From the NCBI RefSeq assembly GCF_026735135.1, contig NZ_JAPQER010000001.1, forward strand, positions 813,500 through 877,499: 64,000 bases of DNA, written 5' to 3'. The notes beneath the pieces were generated by a model. It saw only the letters and a list, made by a program, of their open reading frames with translations, did not search any database and had not been told where the DNA came from. The number at the start of each line of letters is the position of its first letter. Position 1 is the first letter of the stretch. Made by a program: the position numbers and the translations under genes. The DNA comes from Clostridium aestuarii (GTDB lineage: Bacteria; Bacillota; Clostridia; Clostridiales; Clostridiaceae). This document shows positions 54,375 to 63,384 of the stretch, piece after piece.

Positions 54375-54434
54375 TATACCCTTATGGGGTATACCTTGTA
54401 TCATTAATATACACCTTCATTAAATATAAGTCAA
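54375..54434 (-). promoter_or_regulatory. trxA promoter with CsoR/CstR-like operator
   Basis: On the minus strand a -35 TTGACT (54429-54434) and a -10 TATATT (54406-54411) are separated by exactly 17 bases. Just downstream, at about the transcription start, lies TATACCCC-ATAA-GGGTATA (54375-54393). It has the C-run/G-run inverted repeat form used by the CsoR family, which includes copper (CsoR) and persulfide (CstR) sensors. No such regulator gene is in the window. Confidence 0.65.
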
Positions 54435-54497
54435 GTATAAAATTAATAATATTTTGTATTTTCACTTTTCCGTTATTATTATGTCCAAAATAAATAT

Positions 54498-54539
54498 AAG
54501 CATACGACCAGCAAAACTTATCTTGCATACCGTATACTT
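54498..54539 (-). terminator. Hairpin after the TPR gene
   Basis: A 9-bp stem AAGTATACG / CGTATGCTT (one G-T pair, minus strand) is followed by TATATTTATTTT. It begins 5 bases past the stop. Confidence 0.6.
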
Positions 54540-54543
54540 ATGT

Positions 54544-55866
54544 CTATTCATTTATTATTGATTTAATAACAGAATTACTATATTGAGAATATGGATAATT
54601 ATCTAAAAGTTTTTTTGAATATTTTTTTGCCTCATTTATATTTATATCCTTATTTATCATAGCAATTCTATAAAGCACTTCATCTTCATAGTTACCAGCA
54701 GGAAATTTATTATCATATTGAATAAAATATTCTAGAGAACTCTTAACATCATTTTTAGCTTGATAGCAAACACCTAGCATATAAGTAATATGTTGATATA
54801 AATAACTTTCATCTGCAAACTGATACGCTTTTAATAAATCATGTATGGATTTGTCATAATCTTTGTTATTTAATAAATATTCGCTACCTCTAGTATAAAA
54901 GTGTTTAACTCCCTCTGTATTTAATAAATTCACTCCTTGTTCAATAATAGACCTTTCATTTATTCCTACTTCTTTATCTTTCCATTTAGAAACATATTGG
55001 TAAAGCTTCTCATAATCTTTTTGATCTAAGCTCTTCTTTATAGCATCAAGCGGAAATTTTTCTTTATTTTTATTATTTGCTTTAACATCTATTTTATTAT
55101 TTGCTTCATCATAAACTATATCTTTATTTTGCATATTTTTATTTTTTATGTTTTTATCTTGGGATTCTTTATTTTCATTTTCACCTTTATGATTATTTAC
55201 TAAAACATTTTTTTGCACAATATTTTCTTTATTTAATTTTATTTTTTCAACTCCAAATTTACTTACTGAAAAACATATTAATAAAACACATACTACACTT
55301 ATTACCTTTTGTGTAGTTGCAAAAGAATTACTTTCAAAATTTTTTCTATCTGTTCCATATTTAATTAGTTCTCTCTTGTTTTCAATTGCTATTTCATTTT
55401 TTGAATCTAGTTTTAGAACATTATTTATATATTTTATTGCATTATCATATTGTCCAAGTTTTATATAGCAAGCTGCTATAGCATTATCTACATTTATACA
55501 GTTATAATCACTTTCTTTACATTCCTTAAGAATACCTAATGCATTTTTTATATCCATATCCTTAATTAATACTATAGCTGACATATATGAAGATAATCTT
55601 TTCTCATCATCTTTCAATCCTTGCAGATATTCATTAGAAACTTGATCTCCATTAACTTGATAATTTAATTTCCACAAAGCTTTAGCTGATTCTAAATCCC
55701 CTTTTAAATAATATAATAACCCCTTAAGATTTATAGACGCTTTATTATTTATATTTAGAGATATACTTTCTTCACATAAATTTATAGCTTTATCAATGTA
55801 TCCATTTTGGTATTTACTAAGAGCTTTTAAATATAACTTTCCTGATCTATCCATTTTTTCACTCAC
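54544..55866 (-). CDS. TPR-repeat membrane protein
   Basis: About 440 residues. The N-terminal third (to about 175) has TPR units such as YLKALSKYQNGYIDKAINLC and CYIKLGQYDNAIKYINNVLK and lies before a single membrane helix (VISVVCVLLICFSVSKFG, about 188-208). A low-complexity Asn/Lys linker follows, then a second TPR block with SIHDLLKAYQFADESYLYQH and SLEYFIQYDNKFPAGNYED. The protein would thus show TPRs on both sides of the membrane. GTG 55866 has GAGG 6 bases upstream. It is the last gene of the ECF sigma operon. Confidence 0.75.
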   Translation of the reverse strand: MSEKMDRSGKLYLKALSKYQNGYIDKAINLCEESISLNINNKASINLKGLLYYLKGDLESAKALWKLNYQVNGDQVSNEYLQGLKDDEKRLSSYMSAIVLIKDMDIKNALGILKECKESDYNCINVDNAIAACYIKLGQYDNAIKYINNVLKLDSKNEIAIENKRELIKYGTDRKNFESNSFATTQKVISVVCVLLICFSVSKFGVEKIKLNKENIVQKNVLVNNHKGENENKESQDKNIKNKNMQNKDIVYDEANNKIDVKANNKNKEKFPLDAIKKSLDQKDYEKLYQYVSKWKDKEVGINERSIIEQGVNLLNTEGVKHFYTRGSEYLLNNKDYDKSIHDLLKAYQFADESYLYQHITYMLGVCYQAKNDVKSSLEYFIQYDNKFPAGNYEDEVLYRIAMINKDININEAKKYSKKLLDNYPYSQYSNSVIKSIINE

Positions 55867-55882
55867 ATGTCTCCTCAAAATA

Positions 55883-56605
55883 TTATTTTAAATTGATAAC
55901 CTTATTTTCTGTATGAGTACTTATATATTCTTCATCATCATAAACTAAAACTTCAAGTTCCAATTTATCTTTGTCTTTTTTAGCTGATATTACTTCTTTT
56001 TTGGAACTTTTAGTATCATATAAACATAAAGCTTCTCCAGTTTTAACATTTATCTTATATAAATCTCCTCCTAAAGAAACCGTTCCATATCCTAAACCCA
56101 CTATAGATACAATATTTTCATCATCAAGCCATATTAAAGATTTAGGAGTATTTTGTTGAGCTTCATCCATAACTTGAATAGACCACTTTTCTCCATTTTT
56201 TATATTTTTTACATATATCTTTCCTATACCTTCTTCTACAGCATCTGGTCCTTTTCCTTCTATACAAGCACTTAATTTTTTATTTAATGAATCCTGCCAC
56301 TCAGTTGCAAACTCTGGTTTACTTGTTTTATCAAGCTGATGTTTTACAAACTTAATATTCGTTTGTTGTTCTTGTTTTTTACCTAAATCTTCTTTTACTT
56401 CATTATCTCCTTTATTATTTTCTTCATCTTTTTTACTTTGATTTTCCTTATTATTATCATCAGTATTAGATTCATTTTTATTGGTAGCTACTTTATTGTT
56501 TTCTTTAACAATCTTTTTATCTGAACATCCAATAAAACTAGTAGTTACTGCAATCAATAAAATACTTAGCATATAGCACCATATTTTTTTATAATTAGAT
56601 TTCAT
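55883..56605 (-). CDS. Lipoprotein with a DUF4652-like C-terminal domain
   Basis: 240 residues. A lipoprotein signal with lipobox SFIGC (Cys27) is followed by a charged, disordered linker to about 85. The C-terminal domain (about 105-240) includes LNKKLSACIEGKGPDAVEEG, IGKIYVKNIKNGEKWSIQV and LYKINVKTGEALCLYD. The same domain, with the same order of strands, ends the anti-sigma factor just upstream. GGAGG precedes the ATG. It may be the sensor or partner of that anti-sigma factor at the cell surface. Confidence 0.72.
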   Translation of the reverse strand: MKSNYKKIWCYMLSILLIAVTTSFIGCSDKKIVKENNKVATNKNESNTDDNNKENQSKKDEENNKGDNEVKEDLGKKQEQQTNIKFVKHQLDKTSKPEFATEWQDSLNKKLSACIEGKGPDAVEEGIGKIYVKNIKNGEKWSIQVMDEAQQNTPKSLIWLDDENIVSIVGLGYGTVSLGGDLYKINVKTGEALCLYDTKSSKKEVISAKKDKDKLELEVLVYDDEEYISTHTENKVINLK

Positions 56606-56631
56606 ACCATTCCTCCCGTATTTATTTATTT

Positions 56632-57897
56632 TTATTTCTCAGACACATCATCATTTATATTATATATTATATCATTTTCTATGGTAGTTTCATTAGAATT
56701 ATCATCATGTATCTCTATTTTAATTTCTAAATCATTTTTATTAATGTTGTTAAGCTCTATAATGCGGCTCTTATCATTTTCTAATTTATAAAGTTTCTCA
56801 GCTTTTCCTGTATTAGCATTTAATATATAAAGTTCTTCTCCACTTTCTTTATCTTCATATTGATTTACAATCACAAATAGTTTCTCATCATCATTCCATT
56901 TTATATATTTAGGAATAAACTTTTTATTATCAGTTTTTAATTCTAAAACCCATTTGCTGCTGTCTTCTAAATTTTTAACGTAAACTTGATTAAACTTATC
57001 TTCAACATTTTTATTTATATCCTGCTTAATAATGTATGCACTTAATTTTTTATTAGGAGAATTTTTTTCATTATCTAAATAACTTGTTTGATCCGAATAA
57101 ACCATACTTCTGCTATCTGCTTTTTCATCTAATAATCTCTTATTAAATTGAACTTCAACATCTACACTTTGACATGCTGCTAACATTGGAGGTTTAGCGT
57201 CATTATTATTTGATTTTTCATAATTATCCCTATTATCAGCATCTCCATTACCACTACTTATAGTGTTTTCTCTATGAATTTCTTGTTGCTTTGGATTACT
57301 AACTTCCTGTTGTTCTGGATTATCAATTTTTTTTGGTGTATCCGTTATATTATTAGCAATTTGTTCTTTACAAGCTACTTTTGGAATTGGTGACTTTTTT
57401 AATTCACTCTTTGGTATACTGTTTTGAATTTGATTTTCCTCGGCATTACGCATCTGTATTTGAATGTTTCTACTTTGATTTTTAATATCTTCCATCTTTT
57501 TCTCTTTAATAGCTTTATCTTGGCTTTTCATCGTAATTAAGTTTTCACTTTTATTCCTTATTACAGGATTAATAATCATAATAAAGGCTATAGCAGCAGC
57601 TATCGGTGCACCAATTTTCAAATACCCTGCAAAATGTTTTTTCTTAGTTATTGGTGTGTTTTTTTTATATTTTTTAGTATCAATCTTCTGAATAATTTTA
57701 TCTTTTTGACTTTCAAATACAACATCATCAGTATTTAATACTTCTTCTATAGATTGCTCTATAAATATCTCCTCATTATACAGTTCTCTACATTGTCTAC
57801 ATGACATCATATGTTCCTTCATTGCATTTTTTAAATCCACTGATACATCATCCAATATATAATTTTGTAAATTCTCTGTGAATACCTTACAATCCAT
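56632..57897 (-). CDS. Anti-sigma factor with zinc-finger domain
   Basis: 421 residues. The N-terminal ZAS zinc-binding domain has HMMSCRQCRELYNEE (H-x3-C-x2-C). A single membrane helix near 100-118 (IGAPIAAAIAFIMIINPVI) separates it from a long, Gln/Asn/Lys-rich external linker. The C-terminal domain (about 285-415) has NKKLSAYIIKQDINKN, QVYVKNLEDSSKWVLEL and ELYILNANTGKAEKLYKLEN, like the lipoprotein that follows. ATG 57897 is set by AAGGGGTG and overlaps the sigma gene by 11 bases. It should hold the sigma factor at the membrane until a signal triggers release. Confidence 0.85.
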   Translation of the reverse strand: MDCKVFTENLQNYILDDVSVDLKNAMKEHMMSCRQCRELYNEEIFIEQSIEEVLNTDDVVFESQKDKIIQKIDTKKYKKNTPITKKKHFAGYLKIGAPIAAAIAFIMIINPVIRNKSENLITMKSQDKAIKEKKMEDIKNQSRNIQIQMRNAEENQIQNSIPKSELKKSPIPKVACKEQIANNITDTPKKIDNPEQQEVSNPKQQEIHRENTISSGNGDADNRDNYEKSNNNDAKPPMLAACQSVDVEVQFNKRLLDEKADSRSMVYSDQTSYLDNEKNSPNKKLSAYIIKQDINKNVEDKFNQVYVKNLEDSSKWVLELKTDNKKFIPKYIKWNDDEKLFVIVNQYEDKESGEELYILNANTGKAEKLYKLENDKSRIIELNNINKNDLEIKIEIHDDNSNETTIENDIIYNINDDVSEK

Positions 57898-58456
57898 ATC
57901 CACACCCCTTTTCTTCAATACCCATATATTTTTTCAATCCTTCTTTTACTTTGTAATATCGTCTTTTAACAGAAGATTCGCTAATTTCTAATATTTTAGC
58001 TATATCTTTAAATGTTACTTTTTGCATATACCTTAACATAATTATCTGTTTATCTATATCCTTTAGTCCATTTATGTACTTTTCTATTACTTTTTTTGTT
58101 TCTTTAAATTCAAGCTTTTGCTCTGGCAAAGGTTCTTTTGACGTAATTACTACTACATCTTCTATATTAGATTCCTTTATTTTTTTATATTTACGTATGT
58201 AATCTATGGTTTTGTTTTTTGCAATTCTTAAAATCCAATTTGAAAATTTGTATTTACTATCAAAAGTATCAAGCTTATTATATACAGTTATAAATACTTC
58301 TTGAGATATATCCTCTGATATTTGCTTGTCCTTTATCATATTATAAATAAATTTCATAATAAGTATCTCATACTTGTTTACTAGTTCTTCAAAGCTTTCA
58401 ATATTTCCCTGAAGAACTTCTTCTACCAATTTTAAGTCTTCTTTGTTTGTTAACAA
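57887..58456 (-). CDS. ECF-type RNA polymerase sigma factor
   Basis: 189 residues. Region 2 has NKYEILIMKFIYNMIKDKQI, SEDISQEVFITVYNKLDTFD and the -10 recognition part YKFSNWILRIAKNKTIDYIR. Region 4 has MLRYMQKVTFKDIAKILEIS and ESSVKRRYYKVKEGLKKYMG. It belongs to the SigW/SigM-like group. TTG 58456 has AAGGAG 8 bases upstream; a GTG at 58465 overlaps it. It is first in the operon with its anti-sigma factor, so autoregulation is expected. Confidence 0.9.
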   Translation of the reverse strand: MLTNKEDLKLVEEVLQGNIESFEELVNKYEILIMKFIYNMIKDKQISEDISQEVFITVYNKLDTFDSKYKFSNWILRIAKNKTIDYIRKYKKIKESNIEDVVVITSKEPLPEQKLEFKETKKVIEKYINGLKDIDKQIIMLRYMQKVTFKDIAKILEISESSVKRRYYKVKEGLKKYMGIEEKGCGYGL

Positions 58457-58531
58457 GTGACTCACTCCTTACACCTGTCTATTATTACATACGATAATTA
58501 TATCCTAAAAGTCACAAAAAACAAAAAGAAG

Positions 58532-58588
58532 AAAAAGCATATATTGATAAAACTTATTTTAATACGTTTTATCTAATATATACTTTTT
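58532..58588 (-). terminator. Terminator of ptsI
   Basis: The arms AAAAAGCATATATTGATAAAAC and 58566-58588 pair over about 22 bases with few mismatches around a 12-base loop. T runs lie on both sides. Confidence 0.8.
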
Positions 58589-58678
58589 CTATATCTTTAG
58601 CTAAAAGGATGTAATTTATAATTATTTAACATAATTACCATAATTATTTTAGATATAAAATCTAAAGTTTAAATATTT

Positions 58679-60298
58679 TTAGTTATTCATTATTACTTGC
58701 TTAGCTTTTAATATTGATGTAGCACTCATTGAGAATTCATCTAAACCATACTCAACAAGTGTTGGTATCATTGATTCATCTCCAGCTACTTCTCCACACA
58801 TTCCACACCATTTGCCTTCCTTATGTGCAGCATCTATTGTCATCTTTATAAGTCTTAATACTGCTGGGTGGTTTGGTTTATATAGATATGAAATCTTTTC
58901 ATTCATTCTATCTGCTGCAAGTGTATATTGAATTAAATCATTAGTTCCTATACTAAAGAAGTCAACATATTTTGCAAGTTCATCAGCACAAATTGCTGCT
59001 GCAGGTATTTCAACCATCATTCCAACTTCTAAATCTGCATTAAATGCTTTTCCTTCTCCTCTTAATTCATCCATACATTCATTAAGTATTTCCTTAGACG
59101 CTAAGAACTCTTCAAGTGAAGAAATCATTGGGAACATTATTTTAATGTTTCCATAAGCTGATGCTCTTAATAATGCTCTTAATTGAATTTTAAATATATC
59201 TTTTCTATCAAGACATAATCTTATTGCTCTATATCCTAAAAATGGATTCATTTCTTCAGGTAATGGAAGATATGGAAGTTTCTTATCTCCTCCTATATCA
59301 AGTGTTCTTATAACTATAGGTTTTCCTTCTGATTTTTCTCCAACATACTTATATGCTTCAAATTGTTCTTCTTCTGTTGGCATATCATCTCTATCCATGT
59401 ATAAGAACTCAGTTCTAAATAATCCTACACCATCCCCACCATTTTCAAGTACTTGGTGTATGTCTTTTGCTTTTCCTATGTTTCCAGCAACTTCTACACG
59501 TTTTCCTGCTTTTGTCACTGTTTTAACATTTATAAGCTTCTTTAATTCTTCTTTTTCTTTTTCATAAGCAACTTTCTTTTCTTCATATTGTGCTATTGTA
59601 GCTTCATCTGGGTTTACTATTGCTAATCCTTCTTCTCCATCTAAAACAATGTTGTCTCCATCTTTAACACATTTAGTAATATCGTTTAATCCAACAACCG
59701 CTGGAATTTCTAAAGTTCTTGCCATAATAGCACTATGGGAAGTTCTTCCACCTATATTTGTTAAGAAACCAATAACTTTGCTTTTATCAAGTTGTGCTGT
59801 ATCTGATGGTGTTAAATCATGTGCTACAACTATAGTATTTTTATCTAGATCTTCAAATCCAAGCCCAGCTTTTCCTGCAAGATTAGCAAGAATTCTATTA
59901 CCAACGTCCTTAACATCTGCAGCTCTTTCTTTCATATATTCGTCTTCCATAGCTGCAAATATACCCATATACATATCTATAATATCACTTAATGCTTTTT
60001 CAGCATTTACCATGTTTGATTCTATATTCATTTCAACTGCTCCAGTAAATTCTGGATCATCTAAAAGCATCATATGACTTTCAAACACAGCTGCTTTTGC
60101 TGCTCCAAGTTCTACTTCTGCTTTTTCTTTTATCTTAGTTAATTGTTCTCTTGAAATTTCTAATGCTTTTTTTAATCTAGCTTTTTCTGATTCTAAATCA
60201 GTTATTTTAGTTTCAACTATTATAATTTCTGCATCCTCTTTAATAACAACACGTCCAATAGCATATCCTTTTGATGCAGCAATACCTCTTTTTTTCAT
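58679..60298 (-). CDS. ptsI: Phosphoenolpyruvate-protein phosphotransferase (PTS enzyme I)
   Basis: The 539-residue enzyme takes phosphate from PEP to HPr, the first step of all PTS uptake. Motifs are the N-terminal RGIAASKGYAIGRVV, the active His in GGRTSHSAIMARTLEIPA (about 187), the Arg/Mg region FRTEFLYMDRDDMPTEEEQF, and the C-terminal MCGEVAGDE. The length is slightly below the usual 570 but all domains are present. ATG 60298 has AGGAGG upstream and is preferred to 60337. ptsH is not adjacent. A HPr-fused activator is transcribed divergently. Confidence 0.93.
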   Translation of the reverse strand: MKKRGIAASKGYAIGRVVIKEDAEIIIVETKITDLESEKARLKKALEISREQLTKIKEKAEVELGAAKAAVFESHMMLLDDPEFTGAVEMNIESNMVNAEKALSDIIDMYMGIFAAMEDEYMKERAADVKDVGNRILANLAGKAGLGFEDLDKNTIVVAHDLTPSDTAQLDKSKVIGFLTNIGGRTSHSAIMARTLEIPAVVGLNDITKCVKDGDNIVLDGEEGLAIVNPDEATIAQYEEKKVAYEKEKEELKKLINVKTVTKAGKRVEVAGNIGKAKDIHQVLENGGDGVGLFRTEFLYMDRDDMPTEEEQFEAYKYVGEKSEGKPIVIRTLDIGGDKKLPYLPLPEEMNPFLGYRAIRLCLDRKDIFKIQLRALLRASAYGNIKIMFPMISSLEEFLASKEILNECMDELRGEGKAFNADLEVGMMVEIPAAAICADELAKYVDFFSIGTNDLIQYTLAADRMNEKISYLYKPNHPAVLRLIKMTIDAAHKEGKWCGMCGEVAGDESMIPTLVEYGLDEFSMSATSILKAKQVIMNN

Positions 60299-60465
60299 TT
60301 TATTCCTCCTCTGTATGATTCCATATAACTCAATCATATATCTGTATCACAATAATATTATTAGCAATATTATTAGCAATAATCGTACCATTTTTTCATA
60401 TAATCTAAAATCATTGAATTTACCTCATTTACAACACTTAAATCATATACGTATATTTACATTAC

Positions 60466-60616
60466 TTGATATTTTTTATCAACTTTTAATTACTATATTT
60501 ATATGTTTATTATTTAAAAACCTATAAAATACATGTAGACCGTAGATTATTTATAAGATATGATATATATGATACTTTTTATCAATATTTTTATGTGAAT
60601 TGATATTTTTTATCAA
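60466..60616 (+). promoter_or_regulatory. Three copies of a TTGATATTTTTTATCAA operator-like palindrome
   Basis: The 17-base inverted repeat TTGATATTTTTTATCAA occurs identically at 60466-60482 and 60600-60616, and with two changes at 60569-60585. The last copy touches the ribosome site of the sigma-54-type regulator gene. The set lies in the divergent region with ptsI. The arrangement suggests autoregulation or enhancer sites for the activator. Nearer to ptsI, at 60354-60383, AATATTATTAGC is repeated in tandem two and a half times. Confidence 0.6.
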
Positions 60617-60629
60617 GAAGGAGCTTATT

Positions 60630-62627
60630 ATGTATAAAAAAGAGGTAATTGTAAACTTAAAAAATGGAATTCATACAAGAGTAGCTGCAACAATAGTTCA
60701 TAAAGCGTCTCAGCTTAAAACTAAATATAATGTAGAATTATTTATAAGAAAATTTAATACTCCCGAATCATTAGCTGTAAGTATGCTTGCTCTTCTTTCT
60801 CTTAAAATACAAGAAAATGAAAAAATAGAAGTTTCATGTATCTCAGATGACGCCAATAGTCAAGCTGCTGTACTAGAATTATGTAATTTTATAACTTATG
60901 AGTTAAGCAATAGTTCTTCTACTATGACAAAAATAGATGCAATTTTAGAAGAAAACACTATCGCCAACAAACAGATAATCGAAAATATTCCAGTAGGAAT
61001 ACTTGTAATTGATAAAAACTCAAAAATTACTACTATAAATAATTACGGTGTCAAATTGATAAATAAGAATTGCAAAAATGTAATCGGTAAATTTATAAAA
61101 GATATAATTCCAACCTCTGATTTGCCTTATATACTTGATCACAACGTAAGCCAATTTGGGCAAATCCAATATATTAATAATCACATAGTTATTGTAAATC
61201 GTTCCCCTATAATATCAAAAAATAAAGTTATAGGTGCTATTGGAATATTTCAAGACATCTCAGAACTTGTTGGAATAAAAGAATTAAATGAAAAGTTTAA
61301 GAAAATTTTAGAAACATCTCATGAATTAATATGTTTTGTAAATGAAAAAAGAAAAATTAGTTATATTAATCCAGCATACGAAAAATATTTTAATTTAAAA
61401 GATAGTGATGTTTTAGGTAAAGATTTGATTGACATATCATCAGATGGTCTAAGAATGAAAGTTTTTAATACTAAAGAAAAAGTTGAAAATATAATTCATC
61501 AAAAAACAGATATAGATATAATTTCTAGTATTCATCCAATCTTTATAGATAATTCATTTAAAGGTGTTATTTCCATTTCAAAACCTGTAAATGAAATAAG
61601 AGATCTTATGAAAAAACTAGAAAATTTTAAAGAAGAATTAAACTACTATAAAGATGAGTTAAAAAGGCATACTCAACTAAGTGGATCGTTCGATGATATA
61701 ATTGGTAATAGTAGCAGTCTTAAAGATTGTTTAATCATAGCAGATAAAGCTTCAAAATCTACTTCAACCGTACTTATAAGAGGTGAAAGTGGAACTGGTA
61801 AAGAACTTGTTGCTAAAGCTATACATAATAATAGTAATAGAAAAAATAAGTCTTTTGTTAGAGTAAACTGTGCAGCTATACCTGAAAATCTTCTTGAAAG
61901 TGAGCTTTTTGGATACGAAAAAGGATCCTTTACAGGTGCAATAAAAAGTAAACCTGGTAAATTTTCTATAGCAAATGGTGGAACCATTTTTCTAGATGAG
62001 ATTGGAGATATGACACCTGCTATGCAAGTAAAAATACTTAGAGTTCTTCAGGAAAAAGAATTTGACATCATAGGTGGAATTACCCCTAAAAAAGTAGATG
62101 TAAGAATAATTGCTGCAACAAACAAAAATCTTGAGGAAATGATAAAAACCGGAGAATTTAGAGAGGATTTATATTATAGATTAAATGTTATAAGTATATC
62201 TCTTCCACCTCTAAGAGATCGAAAAGAAGACATAAATTTATTAGTAGAATATTTTATTAAAAAAATAAGTAAAAACCTAAATAAAAAAGTTTCTAATATA
62301 GATTCTACTTTATTATTTCACCTTCAAAATTATAATTGGCCTGGAAATATACGTGAACTTGAAAACATTATAGAACGAGGTATTAATATGTGTGACTATG
62401 ATACTATAACCTCTAATGATTTACCTTTCTATATAAATAATGCTTCATGTGAAAACACTAATCTAATAAATTTAAGAAATGATGAACTTCTTCCTATTAA
62501 AGAATATGAAAAAGAAATTATATCTTTAGCTATGAAGAAATATAAAAGTTATAACAAAGCTGGTAAAATTTTAGGATTAACTCATAGAACCGTTTCGTTA
62601 AAATGCAAGAAGTATGGAATAAAATAA
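60630..62627 (+). CDS. Sigma-54-dependent activator with N-terminal HPr domain and two PAS domains
   Basis: 665 residues. Residues 1-90 are a HPr domain with His15 and Arg17 in their exact HPr positions (NGIHTRVAATIVHKASQ) and Ser47 near the regulatory serine site. Two PAS domains follow (about 110-215, IPVGILVIDKNSKITTINNY; and 225-330, ICFVNEKRKISYINPAYEKY), then a short coiled coil. The AAA+ domain has Walker A RGESGTGKELVAKAIH, the sigma-54 contact loop GSFTGA in place of GAFTGA, and Walker B GTIFLDEIGDM. The Fis-type helix-turn-helix ends the protein. AAGGAG sets ATG 60630. It probably senses PTS phosphorylation state. Confidence 0.88.
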   Translation: MYKKEVIVNLKNGIHTRVAATIVHKASQLKTKYNVELFIRKFNTPESLAVSMLALLSLKIQENEKIEVSCISDDANSQAAVLELCNFITYELSNSSSTMTKIDAILEENTIANKQIIENIPVGILVIDKNSKITTINNYGVKLINKNCKNVIGKFIKDIIPTSDLPYILDHNVSQFGQIQYINNHIVIVNRSPIISKNKVIGAIGIFQDISELVGIKELNEKFKKILETSHELICFVNEKRKISYINPAYEKYFNLKDSDVLGKDLIDISSDGLRMKVFNTKEKVENIIHQKTDIDIISSIHPIFIDNSFKGVISISKPVNEIRDLMKKLENFKEELNYYKDELKRHTQLSGSFDDIIGNSSSLKDCLIIADKASKSTSTVLIRGESGTGKELVAKAIHNNSNRKNKSFVRVNCAAIPENLLESELFGYEKGSFTGAIKSKPGKFSIANGGTIFLDEIGDMTPAMQVKILRVLQEKEFDIIGGITPKKVDVRIIAATNKNLEEMIKTGEFREDLYYRLNVISISLPPLRDRKEDINLLVEYFIKKISKNLNKKVSNIDSTLLFHLQNYNWPGNIRELENIIERGINMCDYDTITSNDLPFYINNASCENTNLINLRNDELLPIKEYEKEIISLAMKKYKSYNKAGKILGLTHRTVSLKCKKYGIK

Positions 62628-62691
62628 AAAAAGCATAGTTCTATTTTCATTTTATTCCATAAAACTTTTATATTGATTTTTTACAAATCTT

Positions 62692-63204
62692 TTATTCATA
62701 AAAACTCTCTTTATACTCTCTGTATTTTCTAATAATATATCGCCTTATTTCAGCATCACTATGCTTTTTCTCTTGAATACATTTTGCTGCAATATCATTA
62801 CATAAAAAACATCGTCTTTCTTCAATTCCAAAATCTGTTCTACTAATTTTCTTCATGTTGCTATCATATACATCAATATCAATGCATGCTCCTAAAATAT
62901 GCTTATCTTCTATTTCTATGGTAATCTTTTTTACTTCCTTAGGTTCCCTATTAATAACGAAATTCATAATAGGTCCTTCTGCTGTTATTCTTAACATTTT
63001 AAAATGAATATGAGCACTAAATATATCTGAAATAACTTCATCCATGTTTCCAACAATATTATTCATTATGTCATTGTATTTATTTTCTCCTGGACAAACA
63101 ATTCTTAAGGTTATAACTGGCATATTAAATTTTTTAATCAATATATTTTGCAACTTTATTCTTTTCTTTTTATTGATTAAAATATTTTCTTCACTATATT
63201 CCAT
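62692..63204 (-). CDS. CitX-like citrate lyase holo-[ACP] synthase
   Basis: 170 residues. The family pattern is seen in HILGACIDIDVYDSNMKKIS followed by RTDFGIEERRCFLCNDIAAK and CIQEKKHSDAEIRRYI. CitX attaches the phosphoribosyl-dephospho-CoA group to the acyl-carrier subunit of citrate lyase. Its neighbour is a fumarase/tartrate dehydratase subunit, which fits a fermentative citrate or dicarboxylate locus continuing to the right. No good ribosome site lies before ATG 63204, so the start is uncertain. No citrate lyase subunits are visible. Confidence 0.72.
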   Translation of the reverse strand: MEYSEENILINKKKRIKLQNILIKKFNMPVITLRIVCPGENKYNDIMNNIVGNMDEVISDIFSAHIHFKMLRITAEGPIMNFVINREPKEVKKITIEIEDKHILGACIDIDVYDSNMKKISRTDFGIEERRCFLCNDIAAKCIQEKKHSDAEIRRYIIRKYREYKESFYE

Positions 63205-63384
63205 ATCGAAATAAGAAAGCTTTTAATCCTTCCTTACTTCTCCCCCCTTCTATATCGGTTTAAAAATATATATTTAAACATTTAGTATATCATTATATAA
63301 TTTATTACCTTTATAATTAAACTACAAACTTATTAAGTGAGAAAATTGTATACTTCCAAAATCACACAACTCCCTGCAAGTCAC

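Noticed and set aside
60300..60629. Sigma-54 (-24/-12) promoter near the HPr-fused activator
   Set aside because: No TGGCAC-N5-TTGC-like sequence was found in the divergent region. The activator probably acts elsewhere or its own promoter is sigma-A type.
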